A stretch of DNA of 64,000 nt, taken from NCBI GenBank assembly GCA_037389465.1, contig JAZARR010000229.1, positions 1,091,501-1,155,500 of the forward strand, given 5' to 3'. Made by a program: the position numbers and the translations under genes. The stretch is from Baylisascaris procyonis. Lineage: Eukaryota; Nematoda; Chromadorea; Rhabditida; Ascarididae. Shown piece by piece: positions 36,422-49,100 of the stretch. The notes beneath the pieces are model-generated. The model searched no databases and was not told the origin of the DNA. It saw nothing but the letters and a program-made list of their open reading frames with translations. The first letter of the stretch is position 1. Every line of letters begins with the position of its first letter.

Positions 36422-39002
36422 ATGCTCGCCATCGTAGTTTTGGCCATTATTGCCCTCTCACAGGCAAATGGATTCACACCTGGTGGATATACCGTTATCA
36501 ACAAGTGCAATGTGAAGGTCAATGGGGTGGCGCGGCCTACATCACTGAACTGCAGAGACATGTTGCCACCGCAAGCCTGCGCGTCCGCATTCAAGCTACC
36601 TGCAGATATCGAACGTCAGAACGCTGATCCGTATGTTCTATGATAGAAATTTGACCACTTTTTTGAACTCTTCATTTTTCGACCGATCATCTGCAGACGC
36701 AAACATAAGTAAAAGTTTAGCAATTTTCGTACGATTAGAGATTAGTACCGATACCTTTTGTAGGTCAATCTAGAGAAAGTGACAACTAGCTTCTGCTCAG
36801 AACAGAAACACGAAAAACGCAGAGAGAAAGTAGATTATAGCTCATTACAACGAGGATGCGATCAGCTGCAAGCAAAAAATACATTACGGAATTGAAATGA
36901 AAATGCTAACAAGGAAGTAAGAGAAGAGAATGCATCAAAAATTTCAGTTATGACTGTTAATGTTTTTTATATTGGCCGTGAGTGGACATCATCAGAACGA
37001 TCCCATGGCTACTTTCTTTAGTTCTGAAGTGTAATGTGGAAACATGGATGAGAAACGATATGGAATTATGAAATAAGCAAGCAGCGGATGAAATTCTATT
37101 GCCGTAATCAAGAAATTAGAGGGAGTAAGGAATAACCAAAATAACCGCGGTGGAAATTCTTGAAACTTGCTAGAGGAAAGCATTCGCTTAATGTATTCAA
37201 CTAACTGCATCTGATTATTAGCTTCAAGAATTTTTAACAAGGTAAAAGTAAAGTTAATTTTAACAAGGTAATAAAAGCGAGAATTTCACTTTTTAAATTT
37301 GCAGCGAAAGCATTACAATTGTCTGACTAATATCCTGTTTTCTTCATCGTTTTTCTTATATTTCTTTATTCTTTTTATGTGCATCAACAAAATTAATATC
37401 ACCACGGCCATTGCCTTGGTATATGTCGATTAATTACTTGAAGTAAATCATTTGTGTTCGGTCTGCACATGTGATAGTTATACTATATTGCTCTCCCATT
37501 GATCAAATAAAAACAAATCAAATTAAAATTACAATTAGAAGGGATCGTGATACGCTTTAACACGATTGTCCTACGCTTAATATGTTTAAAGCGTAGGACA
37601 GAAATGTCCTACGCTTTAAACATATTGAGTAACACGATTTTATTTGTGTAAATTACGAAGGTACTGAGCATAAGATGTGAGCGTTATGTTAGCAAGCTTA
37701 CAGAAGGATCAAGCGAGTTGTGGTCAAAGGGGGAAAAGAATATATGAAAACTGAATAATTAAACTCAATAGCCATTTTACTAAATAAGTTGATAGTTAAG
37801 TGAAGCAGATATTTCGCAAGATAACCTTCGATAAAATAAGGGGCGCAAAGGGGCAAAGAATATATATGTGAACTGAGTGCCCTCACTAGTTAAGAAGATA
37901 TTTCTAAGCGAGCTTTTTCTGAACATCTTAAAGCAAGATGTAGATGAGGCATTTTCGTTTATAACACAACACGATGTTAAAACATAATCAATAAAATCGT
38001 CAACCTCATAAATCAAGATGAAATTCTGTAATTCGGTTCTTTATAATATTATAGTGCAGTTTCTATCTTAGATTGCTCTCCAAATAAGTGACTGATAAAA
38101 TGAAACTCAGAAAAACATTGTCAGTTCTTCCATTTTTCTGCATCTGTGTTATAAGCAGACAGCGTTTTAATGAAAATTGCATTTTAATAGTTAGTGAGAA
38201 GAGGTCATAGATCAGGTGAATAAAGAGCACAACAAATGGAACCTGTGGAAGTAAGTGAATTGCATGCCTTTCGAATGATTGTAGCATTTCAGTTGGTCAG
38301 GCGCAACAGGAAATCTGCAAACAGATATACTTTAAAAGGTTGCAAAGACTATAAGGTATTCCAAAAAAAAAAACATGAGTGAATTGAATTTGACGAGAGG
38401 AATATTACATTGATGGCGGACAAGCGAAGATCTGTTACGGTTTCGCTAAATAAATTACAAAAAAATAGATAAATAAACGCTCGAAGAATGAGGCACGGGG
38501 TATTTTTGAAAATTTACATGAGGTTTAGTTGTTCTCATCGAAATGCCTCATCTTCAAATAAGGATAACCCTCCCAAACGCATTAATTTTAACAAACCAAT
38601 TTTTTTTTGCGGTGGCAGAAACTGTATTTTCGAGACTATGAGTGTTTTCACCACTTCTGTTATCGCAACAATTATCGGTTTCTGATTGTGTTTGATACAT
38701 TTTTATTAAAAAATGGAAAATCTACAAAAACGCATATTGCGCTCCTTTTTGATGCACTTCCCCAATTGGAAATACTGGTAGTGGTTAGTAACTTCAACTG
38801 CATAGACCTTTTGTTTCCCATAGAGATTTCGACTTGAATGTACCCACAAACAATGTGCGAAATGCGATTACTCCAATCAGTAGATAGTTGTGCATATACT
38901 TCTAGGAACAACGACTATAAGGTGAGCAATAACTGCTACAATGGATTCTTTGATGCGATCGTGCCGAGATGCAAAAGATCGTGTGCCCTTTGCTGTGAGT
39001 GA
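36422..39002 (+). CDS. Small secreted protein with ShKT cysteine domain, two exons
   Basis: Exon 1 is 36422-36630 and exon 2 is 38927-39002, joined in phase 2/1, giving 94 residues. The start ATG lies 7 bases after a strong acceptor (cttgcag), as expected for leader trans-splicing. Residues 1 to about 17 (MLAIVVLAIIALSQANG) are a clear signal peptide. The six ShKT cysteines fall in order: NCRDM, then PQAC in exon 1; then NNCYN, PRC, RSC and ALC in exon 2, followed by an extra Cys and the stop. A further Cys (NKC) lies between the signal peptide and the domain. ShKT domains are common in nematode secreted proteins and are named after a sea-anemone potassium-channel peptide; most nematode members have no known channel activity, so no toxic role is claimed. 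The aromatic and basic residues of exon 2 fit the domain. The 2.3-kb intron carries the perfect hairpin at 37579-37626. Confidence 0.75.
37579..37626. repeat. Perfect 22-bp inverted repeat with GAAA loop
   Basis: Bases 37579-37600 and 37605-37626 are exact reverse complements, separated only by GAAA. A further copy of TGTCCTACGCTT lies just upstream at 37567-37578, and the box is flanked by AACACGATT on both sides. As RNA it would form a long perfect stem capped by a GNRA tetraloop. It lies inside the intron of the ShKT gene. Confidence 0.9.
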
Positions 39003-41868
39003 AAGGATGAAGTGAGCGTTAAAGGTTCCTTTTCTCTTTCTTCATTTATCTTTTGAATGTGCGATATTGTCAAAAAGTAGTAATTGACGATTCGTGAACA
39101 GACAACAGCGATAAATCGTCAGAATACAACACGCAGCAGTTCCACTGCCCGCGGAGGTCTCCGTACATAGCTTCGGTGATGTTTGTTGGTTGACGCTTCT
39201 ACGGGACGAAAAGAACCTTGCCATCATGACTCCATAGCAGCCTTGGTGATTAATGTGAGACACAAAAGCCTTAGAGGAGGGCAACTTTACCGTCACAGCT
39301 ACTCCAGTTAGAGTGCATAGAAAAGTGCATAAGAGTCCACTCCCAGAGTAGCCTTGCGATAGCCCATAAGCTTTTGATCCTACGTACGAACTACCACCAC
39401 TGCGGGGCAGGAAACAACTTCGCTAGCTTCCTACCACGGCGGGGCCAGATGTTCATGACAGCGGATCAAGAACTGTAATGAGTCACCTCAACCTTGCCTC
39501 TTTATGAGCTTCTCAAGTTTATATTAGTGTATGTATACTTGTTCGTGTACGTATGTATTCGTCCGCTTCTCTGTTTCAACTCGACAGCGATTTAAAGCTA
39601 GAGTAATGGGATTAAGTGGATATCATTCATATAGTCGGCTAAACCCTTATCCGACTTCAAGTTGATTCAGCACTTCCGACAGGTGGTGTGGGTTTCAAAT
39701 GTGCATGCAGTTTACACTTGGTCGAATCACATCTTACTCCCGTTTGGATAGGAAGGCGAATAATGCGTACGAAATTTGTCAGATGGTGTGAAATATAAAT
39801 GCACTGTTCTGCATATTTGTTTACTGCTTGGTAAGTTATGCAAATATCATTTCGATGACCGGTGTTGCTAAAACATAAATAGTGCCAGCTCGTTCTCTTC
39901 CCTCCCTATCCTCCCTCCCCCCTCCCCTCCCCTCAGCTCCTTAACTCTGGAAGCGTGTTCGTTGCTTCCTTACTTCATTGCTCAACTAGACAAACGTTCT
40001 GTGAATTCTGGTGGTGAATGGGGTGGGTGTGGATATGAGACCCGAAAAGAGACACTTTCTCTCATCACAATGGCTTAACTTTGTGTATTTCAGCTAGAAA
40101 TGTTCGAATCCGGACATTCAGTCGACTTTCTACTCTTCTTATACTCTTTCGTTGCATTCTATTGAAGCACGCTGCGGTTCGTTCTCTGTTGTGGATTGTG
40201 GTGCCGCCGAGCTGCACATATTGAATGCAAATATTTTCCATTAAAATGAACTGTTTTGTACAAATAAATCCTTTCTCTGCACATATTTTCAATTAGCACG
40301 GGCATTTAAAGCTTCGTTAATGCTAACAGTTGATCACATGAAGCATACTATTCACTGAGGCTTAAGAAGCGAGCTGCACTGTTTATTTTAGAGCTACGTA
40401 GGGTAACGTTACCTTTTAGCTTTTAATCGTCGCAGATGCTGTCTTCTGCAAACCACCCGTTTCGGTTTATGGTAACGGTTATATCTAAGCCAGTGAGCAC
40501 AAATCGCAACCGGCGCTCCAATAAACGCCACTGTAGATGAGGAAGTAAAGGCGATGAAACGTTAAAAATGCATTTTATGTGGCTTGTCTAACAGGGATCT
40601 TCGATCTTTGCTGCAAAAAAATACAGAAATTGGTCTTAGAGTCAGCTTAAAGATCCGTTTCGTTCAGTGTCGGGTGCAACGAGATGAATATTAGATGTGA
40701 TGTGAGCGAAGACTTCAGAAATATATATTACCTTCCAATTGTTAGCTGTTCTCTGTTAATGATAAACCTATTTTTGGGAGTTCACTTATCAGCTTTTGAT
40801 ATATCGAAACATTGTACTGGCTATAGTCTCTTCTCTCTTCAGATATCCGCAGGTCATTACCTATGTAATTTTTCTACTCTCCATCTGTCTCATTTTTAAC
40901 ATTCCAAAATCTTTCTGAATATCAGTTTATTTTTCCTACCAGTTTCACAAACGGGATATGCGCTTCGATTCAGCGAATATATGACATGATGTTTCTTCTT
41001 CCAGCTTTGCTTTTGTGGAGTGAGCATACGTATATACTTTACCCAATATGAATACATTTGAACAGAACTAGAAGAGTGATTAGGTATTATTAGACTTGCT
41101 TTTCACTATTTCCTTTAAAATCTTTGGAACTTGTTTCATAGTAGCTTATTTCAATTTCCCAACTCCAAATTTTATTGCATATTTCCATTTAAACTCCTCA
41201 GTAGACTCGTACTCTCTCTTTCTATGCATTATGCAAACTGTATAAAGCTCTTCTTTGTCTGCGGTCAATAAATTTTTTGACGATTTCAACGTTGTTTTGT
41301 GAGGTAGATCATTGCTATTTCCACAAATAGCCATACTCTTCTAAGAATTAAAGTGTGCCTCAAAGTTGAACTTAATCTTTCTTTATAACATGTATCATCA
41401 CTCTTTGCATTCCTTCGATATGGTTGAGAAATGCGTCTAAAACGATCAAAAATCACTATCACATTTCATGTTGCTTATCGCACTTTTATTTAGGATTGTT
41501 GCCCAATAAAAACCTACATTAAGTCCATCCTTCTTAGCGTTTTCGTGGGTTCGTTAGTACTTGCTTATAAGTTTTTTTTTTTCAAGCTTGGTTTCATGAG
41601 CTGTGCAGCTAACTGCTCAATTCTTTCACAGACTTCCTTAATTCACTCTTCTGCTTCACCCTCACTATCCCCTCTATGCAGTAGTTGGACATCGTCAACG
41701 AACTGCATAATATAGTGTAAGATTGATTAAATCAAAAAAAAAGTACATGAAAAGCAAATGTTGCAGCAGCATCGCTCCTTGAGCAAATTTTGGAGGTGGC
41801 GGTGATCCCTTCAGTTTCAGGCCCCTCATTGAGGCAGATGCCACCAAGCACCCTAACAACACTCAGAA
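39003..41868. other. Intergenic stretch after the ShKT gene
   Basis: I see no recognisable gene. It contains a pyrimidine-rich tract near 39900-39940 and scattered short frames without splice context. Confidence 0.45.
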
Positions 41869-42610
41869 ATGGAACACAATGAGGAGAGCGAAGAAGCTTG
41901 GACAGTAGGAAAGCAGAACTGCCAGGTCCTCAAAGAGAAGGTGTTTCTTCATTTGAAAATAATGATTTTTTGCCTGATTAGGAACGACGACCTTATACTG
42001 CAACTTCAGAGGACGATAATGTAGCCTCATTCAGAATAGGCGTTTGTCCGAGCTCATCTTCTTCCACTGCAGTTCGGAATCATTTTCTCTTCCGCATGCC
42101 TTTTAATGGTCATAGAAGCGAACGGTAGGTCAGCATTGGTGGGCAAAACTGAATCACCACGTTGGATTCCAGTCGGCTTCCAGTTTGTTAGCCGATGGGA
42201 ATACCAGCATTTCATAACTTTTTCTTAGCAGATGAACCATTTATGCACGTCTGGGGCCCCAATTTTATCTCTAGGCTGTTTCAGTGGAATCTTTTATGCT
42301 CAATTACAGGAGCTGAAAAGCATCCTAAAGCCTATTGTGACTTGTGGCCAGAATCGCACAGATAGTTTTACCTCTACTTCCCACCAATGAACGCGAATTC
42401 CTTTTCAAATTAGTACAGCTGTTTATGCCTTCACTTGAATGTGTTTTCCCATTTGTACGTAGGCACATTAAACACCAACAAGAGCAACTGTTCGCTTCAA
42501 TGCATCTAGAAAGTGCTAATGAAGCTGCATTTTTAATATCTGCATTCGAATCCCTGCACAGAGTCCACGAGCACCTCACACGTTGTCCCACCCAGATCAC
42601 CCTCAAATAG
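41869..42610 (+). CDS. Candidate two-exon gene, unknown product
   Basis: I do not recognise this protein. Exon 1 (41869-41940) begins with ATG two bases after an acceptor-like actcag and encodes the acidic start MEHNEESEEAWTVGKQNC, ending phase 0 at a gtgttt donor. Exon 2 (42362-42610) follows the acceptor cgcacag in phase 0 and runs 82 codons to TAG. It is rich in helix-forming residues (LPTNEREFLFKLVQLFMP, HIKHQQEQLFASMHL, FESLHRVHEHL). The total is 106 residues with no signal peptide or membrane segment. A helical adaptor-like protein is possible. An alternative acceptor at 42309 leads into another frame that closes after 26 codons. It lies 0.6 kb upstream of the 14-3-3 gene on the same strand. 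Confidence 0.33.
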
Positions 42611-43027
42611 ACACGATCAATCCTGATCGACGCATTTGAATGAGCTCATACGAGGCCTGTCGTTGGCCTTGACGTCGTTTAATGCCCACTTCTATCGTTT
42701 CCCATCTTATACAACTAGCTGCCCATATTATAATAGTGTTTGGCATGCTTTAACTAATGCTGAGTTTCTTTTAACTGAAACAATGCACTTAGTTGTAAGC
42801 ATATCAGCATAAGTTGGTTATTGCCAACCGATAATTATCCTTTTCTGCAACAATTTTTTAGTTTCATTCATCCTCTTCCATTGTAATGGATAAATTTTGC
42901 ACTTCAATCAACTATAACGTCAAAAACAAGAAATTCCAATCGATTTATGAAGTATTAATGCAAATTTCTGCATGAATTAGACATTGCATTGGCATTTCGC
43001 CATCGAATCAACTTTGTTATGCAATCA

Positions 43028-43095
43028 TTTTCGCGCCATTGTGGAGGTCGATTTGCGCGCCATTGGCATGTATTTCAACGCCAATAAATAAAGGG
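43028..43095 (+). promoter_or_regulatory. Probable 14-3-3 promoter with paired E2F-like sites
   Basis: TTTTCGCGCC (43028-43037) and TTTGCGCGCC (43052-43061) both fit the E2F consensus TTTSGCGC and are each followed directly by ATTG. A CCAATAAATAAAG stretch follows at about 43080, roughly 100 bases before the 14-3-3 ATG. Repetition and position support a proximal promoter; binding is inferred. Confidence 0.4.
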
Positions 43096-43187
43096 ACACA
43101 TTTGTGAATGCGTCATTGTGTGTAGTGTTCGTTTGGCGACTGGTGAGGGTGTGTGTTGCGGTGATTGTGAGGATTTGAGTGGACGAA

Positions 43188-46100
43188 ATGCTGTCGGACA
43201 AAGAAGAGCTCATTCAACGTGCAAAGCTTGCCGAGCAGGTATTCTTGTTTCTATTCCTTAATACTCATACTTTTGCATGTAATTCGCATTTCCACGCCTA
43301 TTGCAACATCACTAACCGTAGAATTATCCCCCCAATCTTATCCCTTTTCCCGCTCTTCCCCGTTCATTTCTCTACTTCTCGCCACCCTTTCCCAGTTTGA
43401 AGCACCATTTTCAGAAAGTACCTTCGTGCTACGGTTATGATTGATCTCGGGCCAGATTTTTCATGAGAAGTTTGCTAGTTTGCTGGTAACCTACTACGCC
43501 CTGTGGGGTTGCGACGAATGTCTACTTTGATTCCATGTTGTAGTCGTTCCATCTTATAACTGTGTCACATTAACTGCTCTCTTTGCACATTTACCAGTAA
43601 GTGAAGTGCTACCAAAACCAAAAAGTAGGAAAACAGCCTTTCCGGACTGCAGCTTCGTTTAATTAAAAAAAAAAAAAAATTGCTTGAGACACGAAAGTGA
43701 TCAGAATACAAAGGTTCGGAAAGTGGCTAAATCGCAATGCTGAGGGGTTTGAGAATGTCGATGCCCGCAATGCTGTATTTCTAGATTTGGGAGTTTTGAT
43801 TCAAACTCTTGCGCAAGAGGTGGTAGAGCTTTCGACACTCAAAATATTGTATTTTCACCATACACAAGGTATGTCTGAAAATTCCCGCGCTTGAAAATTT
43901 TTGAGTGACTTGAGCATCTTCAGAATTTTCTATGCTCGGAAGGAAGGGGTAGACATTACCAAATATTTTCCTTTTTCCGAAAATGACTGCCGGCGTCATC
44001 ATCTTCGGAGGTGCCAGCTGGTGAGGTGCGGCATTGTCCTGGTCACCTGCTGAATTCTGCATTTTAACACCCAAGCACGTTTAGCACCCACTGTTTGCGT
44101 ATTTAGGCTTAGAAGACTAACTAAAAGAAGTAGATTTTTTGCATAGATGAAAATAACCTCTTGATCAGTCTTTCTCTAACACAGAACAAGGTGCGACTTG
44201 TTGTTGTTTATTTGGTGGTTCGTCTTGGATAACAGCGAATGAAAAACGTTTTTATTCAACTTTGTCCATACGTTTAATCTAACATTTATGCCGACAGCTG
44301 GTCATTCGAATTTGGGGAATTGCATTCATCAGCTCACCCGGTTAACTTCAAGTGCTTTCCTACGAGCAACTCAGCTCTATCCTTTTCGGTGCAGCCAAAC
44401 AAACTAGTGGATGGAAGAAAGAAACGCTTCACATTCTTTGTGTCAGGCAGAGCGCTATGATGATATGGCGCAGTCGATGAAGAAGGTGACCGAGATTGGC
44501 GATGAACTGTCGAATGAAGAGCGCAACTTACTGTCGGTGGCATACAAGAACATCGTCGGTGCGCGTCGCTCGTCGTGGCGAGTGATCTCATCGATCGAAC
44601 AGAAGGCGGAAGGCTCCGACATGAAACATGAGATGGCGAAGGAGTATCGTGAGCTGATCGAGAAGGAGCTTAACGGCATCTGTTATGATATCCTGGTGAG
44701 TCACATATTTCAATCCGGCCATGTCACAAGCAATCTCTTTCACTGATTTGCAGTCTCTGGATGCTTGTGTAGATGCTGAGTTTTTGGCTCCTCGGTATAT
44801 TTCTCTCTGCTTCGTCTACAAATTTGTCGGCGTTGATATATTTGCATATGATTGATGCTCCATATGGGAAAACACAAGCTTTATGGCCATCTGTACGTAA
44901 AGCAACGGGTATGTGTGCGTTTGAGACTGAAGGAAGACGACGGACAGTTCATAACGTGTCGGAAGTATGGCCTTGTTTGAGCGACTATGGGATATTGAGA
45001 GCACTGTTTTATGAGATCTCGCTGAAGAGTTGTGTTATGTTGGCCAACTAAAAGCTTTCACAGTGTACTGCAGTGGAACACTTCGAAATACAATAAACAC
45101 TATCTCTCATGCAATTTTAGAGCACATGCAATTCCGGTTGTTTTTTCACGGAATGTTTTGTGGCAGGGTGTATGGAATTGTTATTGAAAAATTTACCAAC
45201 TCATTTTTCGCAGTCTTTTCGTCAAATACAATCCTCGATTTCTGAGGATGGCATGTTTCGGAAGAACTCGTTGAACTGTTAAGTTGTTCGTTCTGTCGTG
45301 GAAGATTGTTCTGGAGCAGACATTCTCGTATAAAAATGCTTTTCATTTCTCAGAGTTGTCGCATGAAAGTGTCCACATGAATTGTACTGATGATTATAAT
45401 ACGGATATGCTTAGGCTTTTCACTCTTGAAAGATTCCCCATTGATCTACTCAGAAAGGAATTCGTGAATGAGGATCCGCTTCTATCAGGAAACTGATGCA
45501 CTCACTCACTGTTCTTCGTCTTCGCGAATCCTGTTGTGAACTGACTGTCTAGTCTTTGTTCTCTCAAACCAATATGCGTATTAAAGTTCACGCAGTTGCC
45601 GCGTTTTATCGCCATTCTCTCTGATGCGCGACATACGTGCGGAATTCGCTTCAGGAGGACGAGGAAGTCATCGCACACAAGTGGCTTCATTTAATTGCAC
45701 ACAACCGATTTCTTTTAAATTCCTTAGCCATTACAGGTTAGAATATTGACATTTTATGGAAAAACGTACACCAGCAATTGTTTGATAGTATTTTTGAGAT
45801 AAGGCCTCTTCGTGTTTGAAAACTTATTCGAAATTCGAACAGCTGGAGAAAATTATGCGGAAAAAAGTCAAAGAAAACTCCGAAGTGTTTTCCACTGGAG
45901 ACGCAAACGTTTCTGAGAACATTCCTTTTTGGGGAGTATATGAGACTGTTAGATGCAGCTTGCGGTGAAGCGCTAAAATGTGCTGCTGCTTTTTATCTGC
46001 GGCTTTCGATTTGCGAATTTCGCCGTTCGCGACGTCTCGAATTTCTAAGCATTATCAAACAGTTTCTATGAGGTTTCAGAGAGAATGTAAGGTTTCTTTA

Positions 46101-49100
46101 ATGAAACGAAGGAGCTCCAGAACGTCCAGGTAGCGAGCATATTCTGCTCCAAAGTTTTAAACCTGCAGGCCACAAAAAACGCCTCTAAGCAGGACGTGTT
46201 TTTTCTGAAACATGGGAAAGTTGAGGATCCGTAAAATTTTTCTCTGAAATGCTAAAGTTGATATTTTTTAACGATGAGTTTATTCGATGAGCGGGGGAAT
46301 GTTTTTTAGGATCTTCTCGACAAGTTCCTCGTTCCGAAGGCCAACTCTACTGAGTCGAGGGTATTCTATATGAAAATGAAAGGCGATTACTTCAGATACC
46401 TGGCTGAAATCGCAAGTGGCGACAACAGAAATGGTAAAATAATTTTGTTATATTACTTGCTTCTCTTACTCCGCTAGCAGTGGCAGACGCATCTCGTGGA
46501 TAAGTTGGGACTGTTGGTGTTGACAGCGCACTGAAGATGGTATTTGTCAGAGTGTATCGTAAAGTCTTGTAGCATATCATGATATGCATGCGACGTGAAA
46601 TATTTATGCAGTACTTACAGAACAGCAAAGCCCAGGCAGACGCATTCGAAGAGGAGCAAAGTAGTCTGAAACTCGATGCTGGTAAAAATTATTCAGAAAT
46701 AGTACATCCACTGTGCCTCTCTGCTTATTTTTTCATGCTGAATGAGATTTATATCTTGGACGATGTCTGCTTTGAGAATTCGTCAAAACTCGTCGTGCTT
46801 AGCATCTCAGCAGACTGCACACTCCCTTCACAGTCTATTCGAAATCATGTACCCACATATGTGCCACATCCTTTTGTGCCATAAGTAACCTGCACATTGA
46901 TTGCTGCCTGTTTTCTTCTGCCCTTTTTGGTTGGATCGCGTTAGTCGACATTCTAAACCGAAGACAGCCGTAAGGAGATACACGCTTTAGCGATCGGCCG
47001 TCTTTTATGTGGGATGCGACATGAATTTTATCCCCATACTGGGTCACGATCTTTCATTCAGCATCAGATTCCACTCTGCTCCCAAGACCGATTTCGGAGT
47101 CGCACCTCAGAAGCGTGGGCTGCATTATGCTCCATTTTGTTCTGCTGTCTTAGCTCAGAGCAACATTCTAGAGCCATGGTTCACAGATCCTCTCTCCCAT
47201 TCTTTCACACAAGTCCTTTGGTTGGATCGCGTTAGTCGACATTCCAAACCGAAGACAGCCGTGAGGTGATACACGCTGTAGCACATTTACATCCATCCGA
47301 GGTGGTTGAGAGTGTTGTGCTCGCTTTCATATGTAACAAGTCCTGTAGTGACTGTGGACGGGAAATGGAGAAGGTGGGAGAGAAGATATTGCTTTTCTAA
47401 AACTTGAAAATTTGTGAAAACAGTTGTCTTAGTGATGATTTGCTTGAAATCTGATGTTTTCGACTAGCACTTTCTATATGTGCTTTGGCATGGTGACGAG
47501 TAGTTGTGATGAGTAGGTCTGCATACAGCATTTTTAGGTGGGACAAGGGAGAGGGAAGGAAGGACTGAAAAAACTTGAGGGCAATATGGACTGATACAAA
47601 ATTTTCCCAATAGAGCTTGTTAAATATGGGTAAGAGGGAGACAGCAAAGAACTTTTGGCGCTGCAGAGGGGAGGAAGGTGAGGAATGGTTATCTCAATGA
47701 CAACTGAGGTTAGTTAGTGGAAATTTTAGCCTCTGGGATTCTCTAACTTGCCTTTCACGTGTTCCTTCAGATGAAGAGATTTGTCCATCTCTCTGCTGTG
47801 TATTCTGTGATATACGTCGAGGATTGCGATTGGTTAGCATGAAGTATAGCGCCCTTTCCTTCATACGTGCTTACGCTTTGTCAGGATCTACCGCCGTCAT
47901 GTCATATATCCTTTCCATAATTATGTTCTGAAGGATGCTCGTTCACTTAAGTTGCGCTTTCCGCCCCGACTGCTATTCTATAGTTGTGGATTTACTTGGA
48001 TTGAGGGCTTTAATCTTAAAGGTTTTCCATTGTAAGCTTAATGTGTTGGATTTTTGTTTGCGTTCTGTTATTGACTCCTTGAGGACATAAATTGAACCGT
48101 AAAGGACGTAAGATGGAATGCTTAAGCGCTTTAAAGGAGCAGTGTTCGAATAATCTGAGGCTTTGTTTAGCGGTGATCGAGAAGTCGCAGCAGTCTTATC
48201 AGGAAGCACTCGATATCGCAAATGACAAAATGCAGCCGACACACCCCATTCGACTGGGCTTGGCGCTCAACTTCTCCGTTTTCTACTATGAGATCTTGAA
48301 CGGCCCTGATAAGGCATGCGAACTCGCCAAACAGGTGGACTTTGAAATCTTAAGGGCAGCATTCCCCATGCAGTACTGATTTTGTGACAACTTCTGGGGA
48401 GAGAGGGGAGGGAGCTAAATTCGTGTTCTAAAAACATTGTTGGGAATTTTCGCTCTGCATGTAAAGTACAGTTGTCTTCGCATTGATCATGATAATGCAT
48501 TTGAAAGCATTCACCGAGACGTTTTAATTTCGTTTGATAAGCGGAAGATAATTTTGGACAAACGCTGAGGAAGGAGTACCCTGATGGCCTTGTAGCGATG
48601 ATTGAATGGTGCAAAGTTGGGATTGATCATTCAATTTAAAAACAAAAGCGCCTTTCGCGTTTGTAGTTTTTTTTTTTGCACTGCATATGAATTCATCGAT
48701 AGGGGCGATGCCTCCCACTTACATAATTCGACTACGAGGTCGACTGTAATGAAGCAAACGAAATTCATAGGGTGGGAGTATGGGTTTTCTTTGTAATTTG
48801 GAACGCCGCCTTCATGTCCTAGGGCTTTGCAATTTCACAATCTCTCCAGGTTTGTCCATAACTGAAGACTAGAGTTGCATCAAGAAAAAAATTTCTGCGA
48901 AATATAGTGCATGTGATTTAAATGTGTCGCCACGATGCCCTAAGGCGGGACAAATCGTGAGAGAAGGAAAGAGATACATATTGGTCCTTTGTGAGTTGGC
49001 TTTAGTCTTGTTGAGGTCATCTTCAGATTTCATAAGTGACTCTTCGGGGACCATCCGGATGTCGATAGTCGTATTCATCCGAAAAGACGGGTTGTTTTGC

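Noticed and set aside
42541..42570. TTCGAATCC box resembling a tRNA B box
   Set aside because: There is no A box at the right distance and no acceptor-stem pairing on either strand.
47009..47269. 86-codon plus frame between the 66-bp repeats
   Set aside because: It lies inside 14-3-3 intron 3, runs into the second repeat and resembles nothing known.
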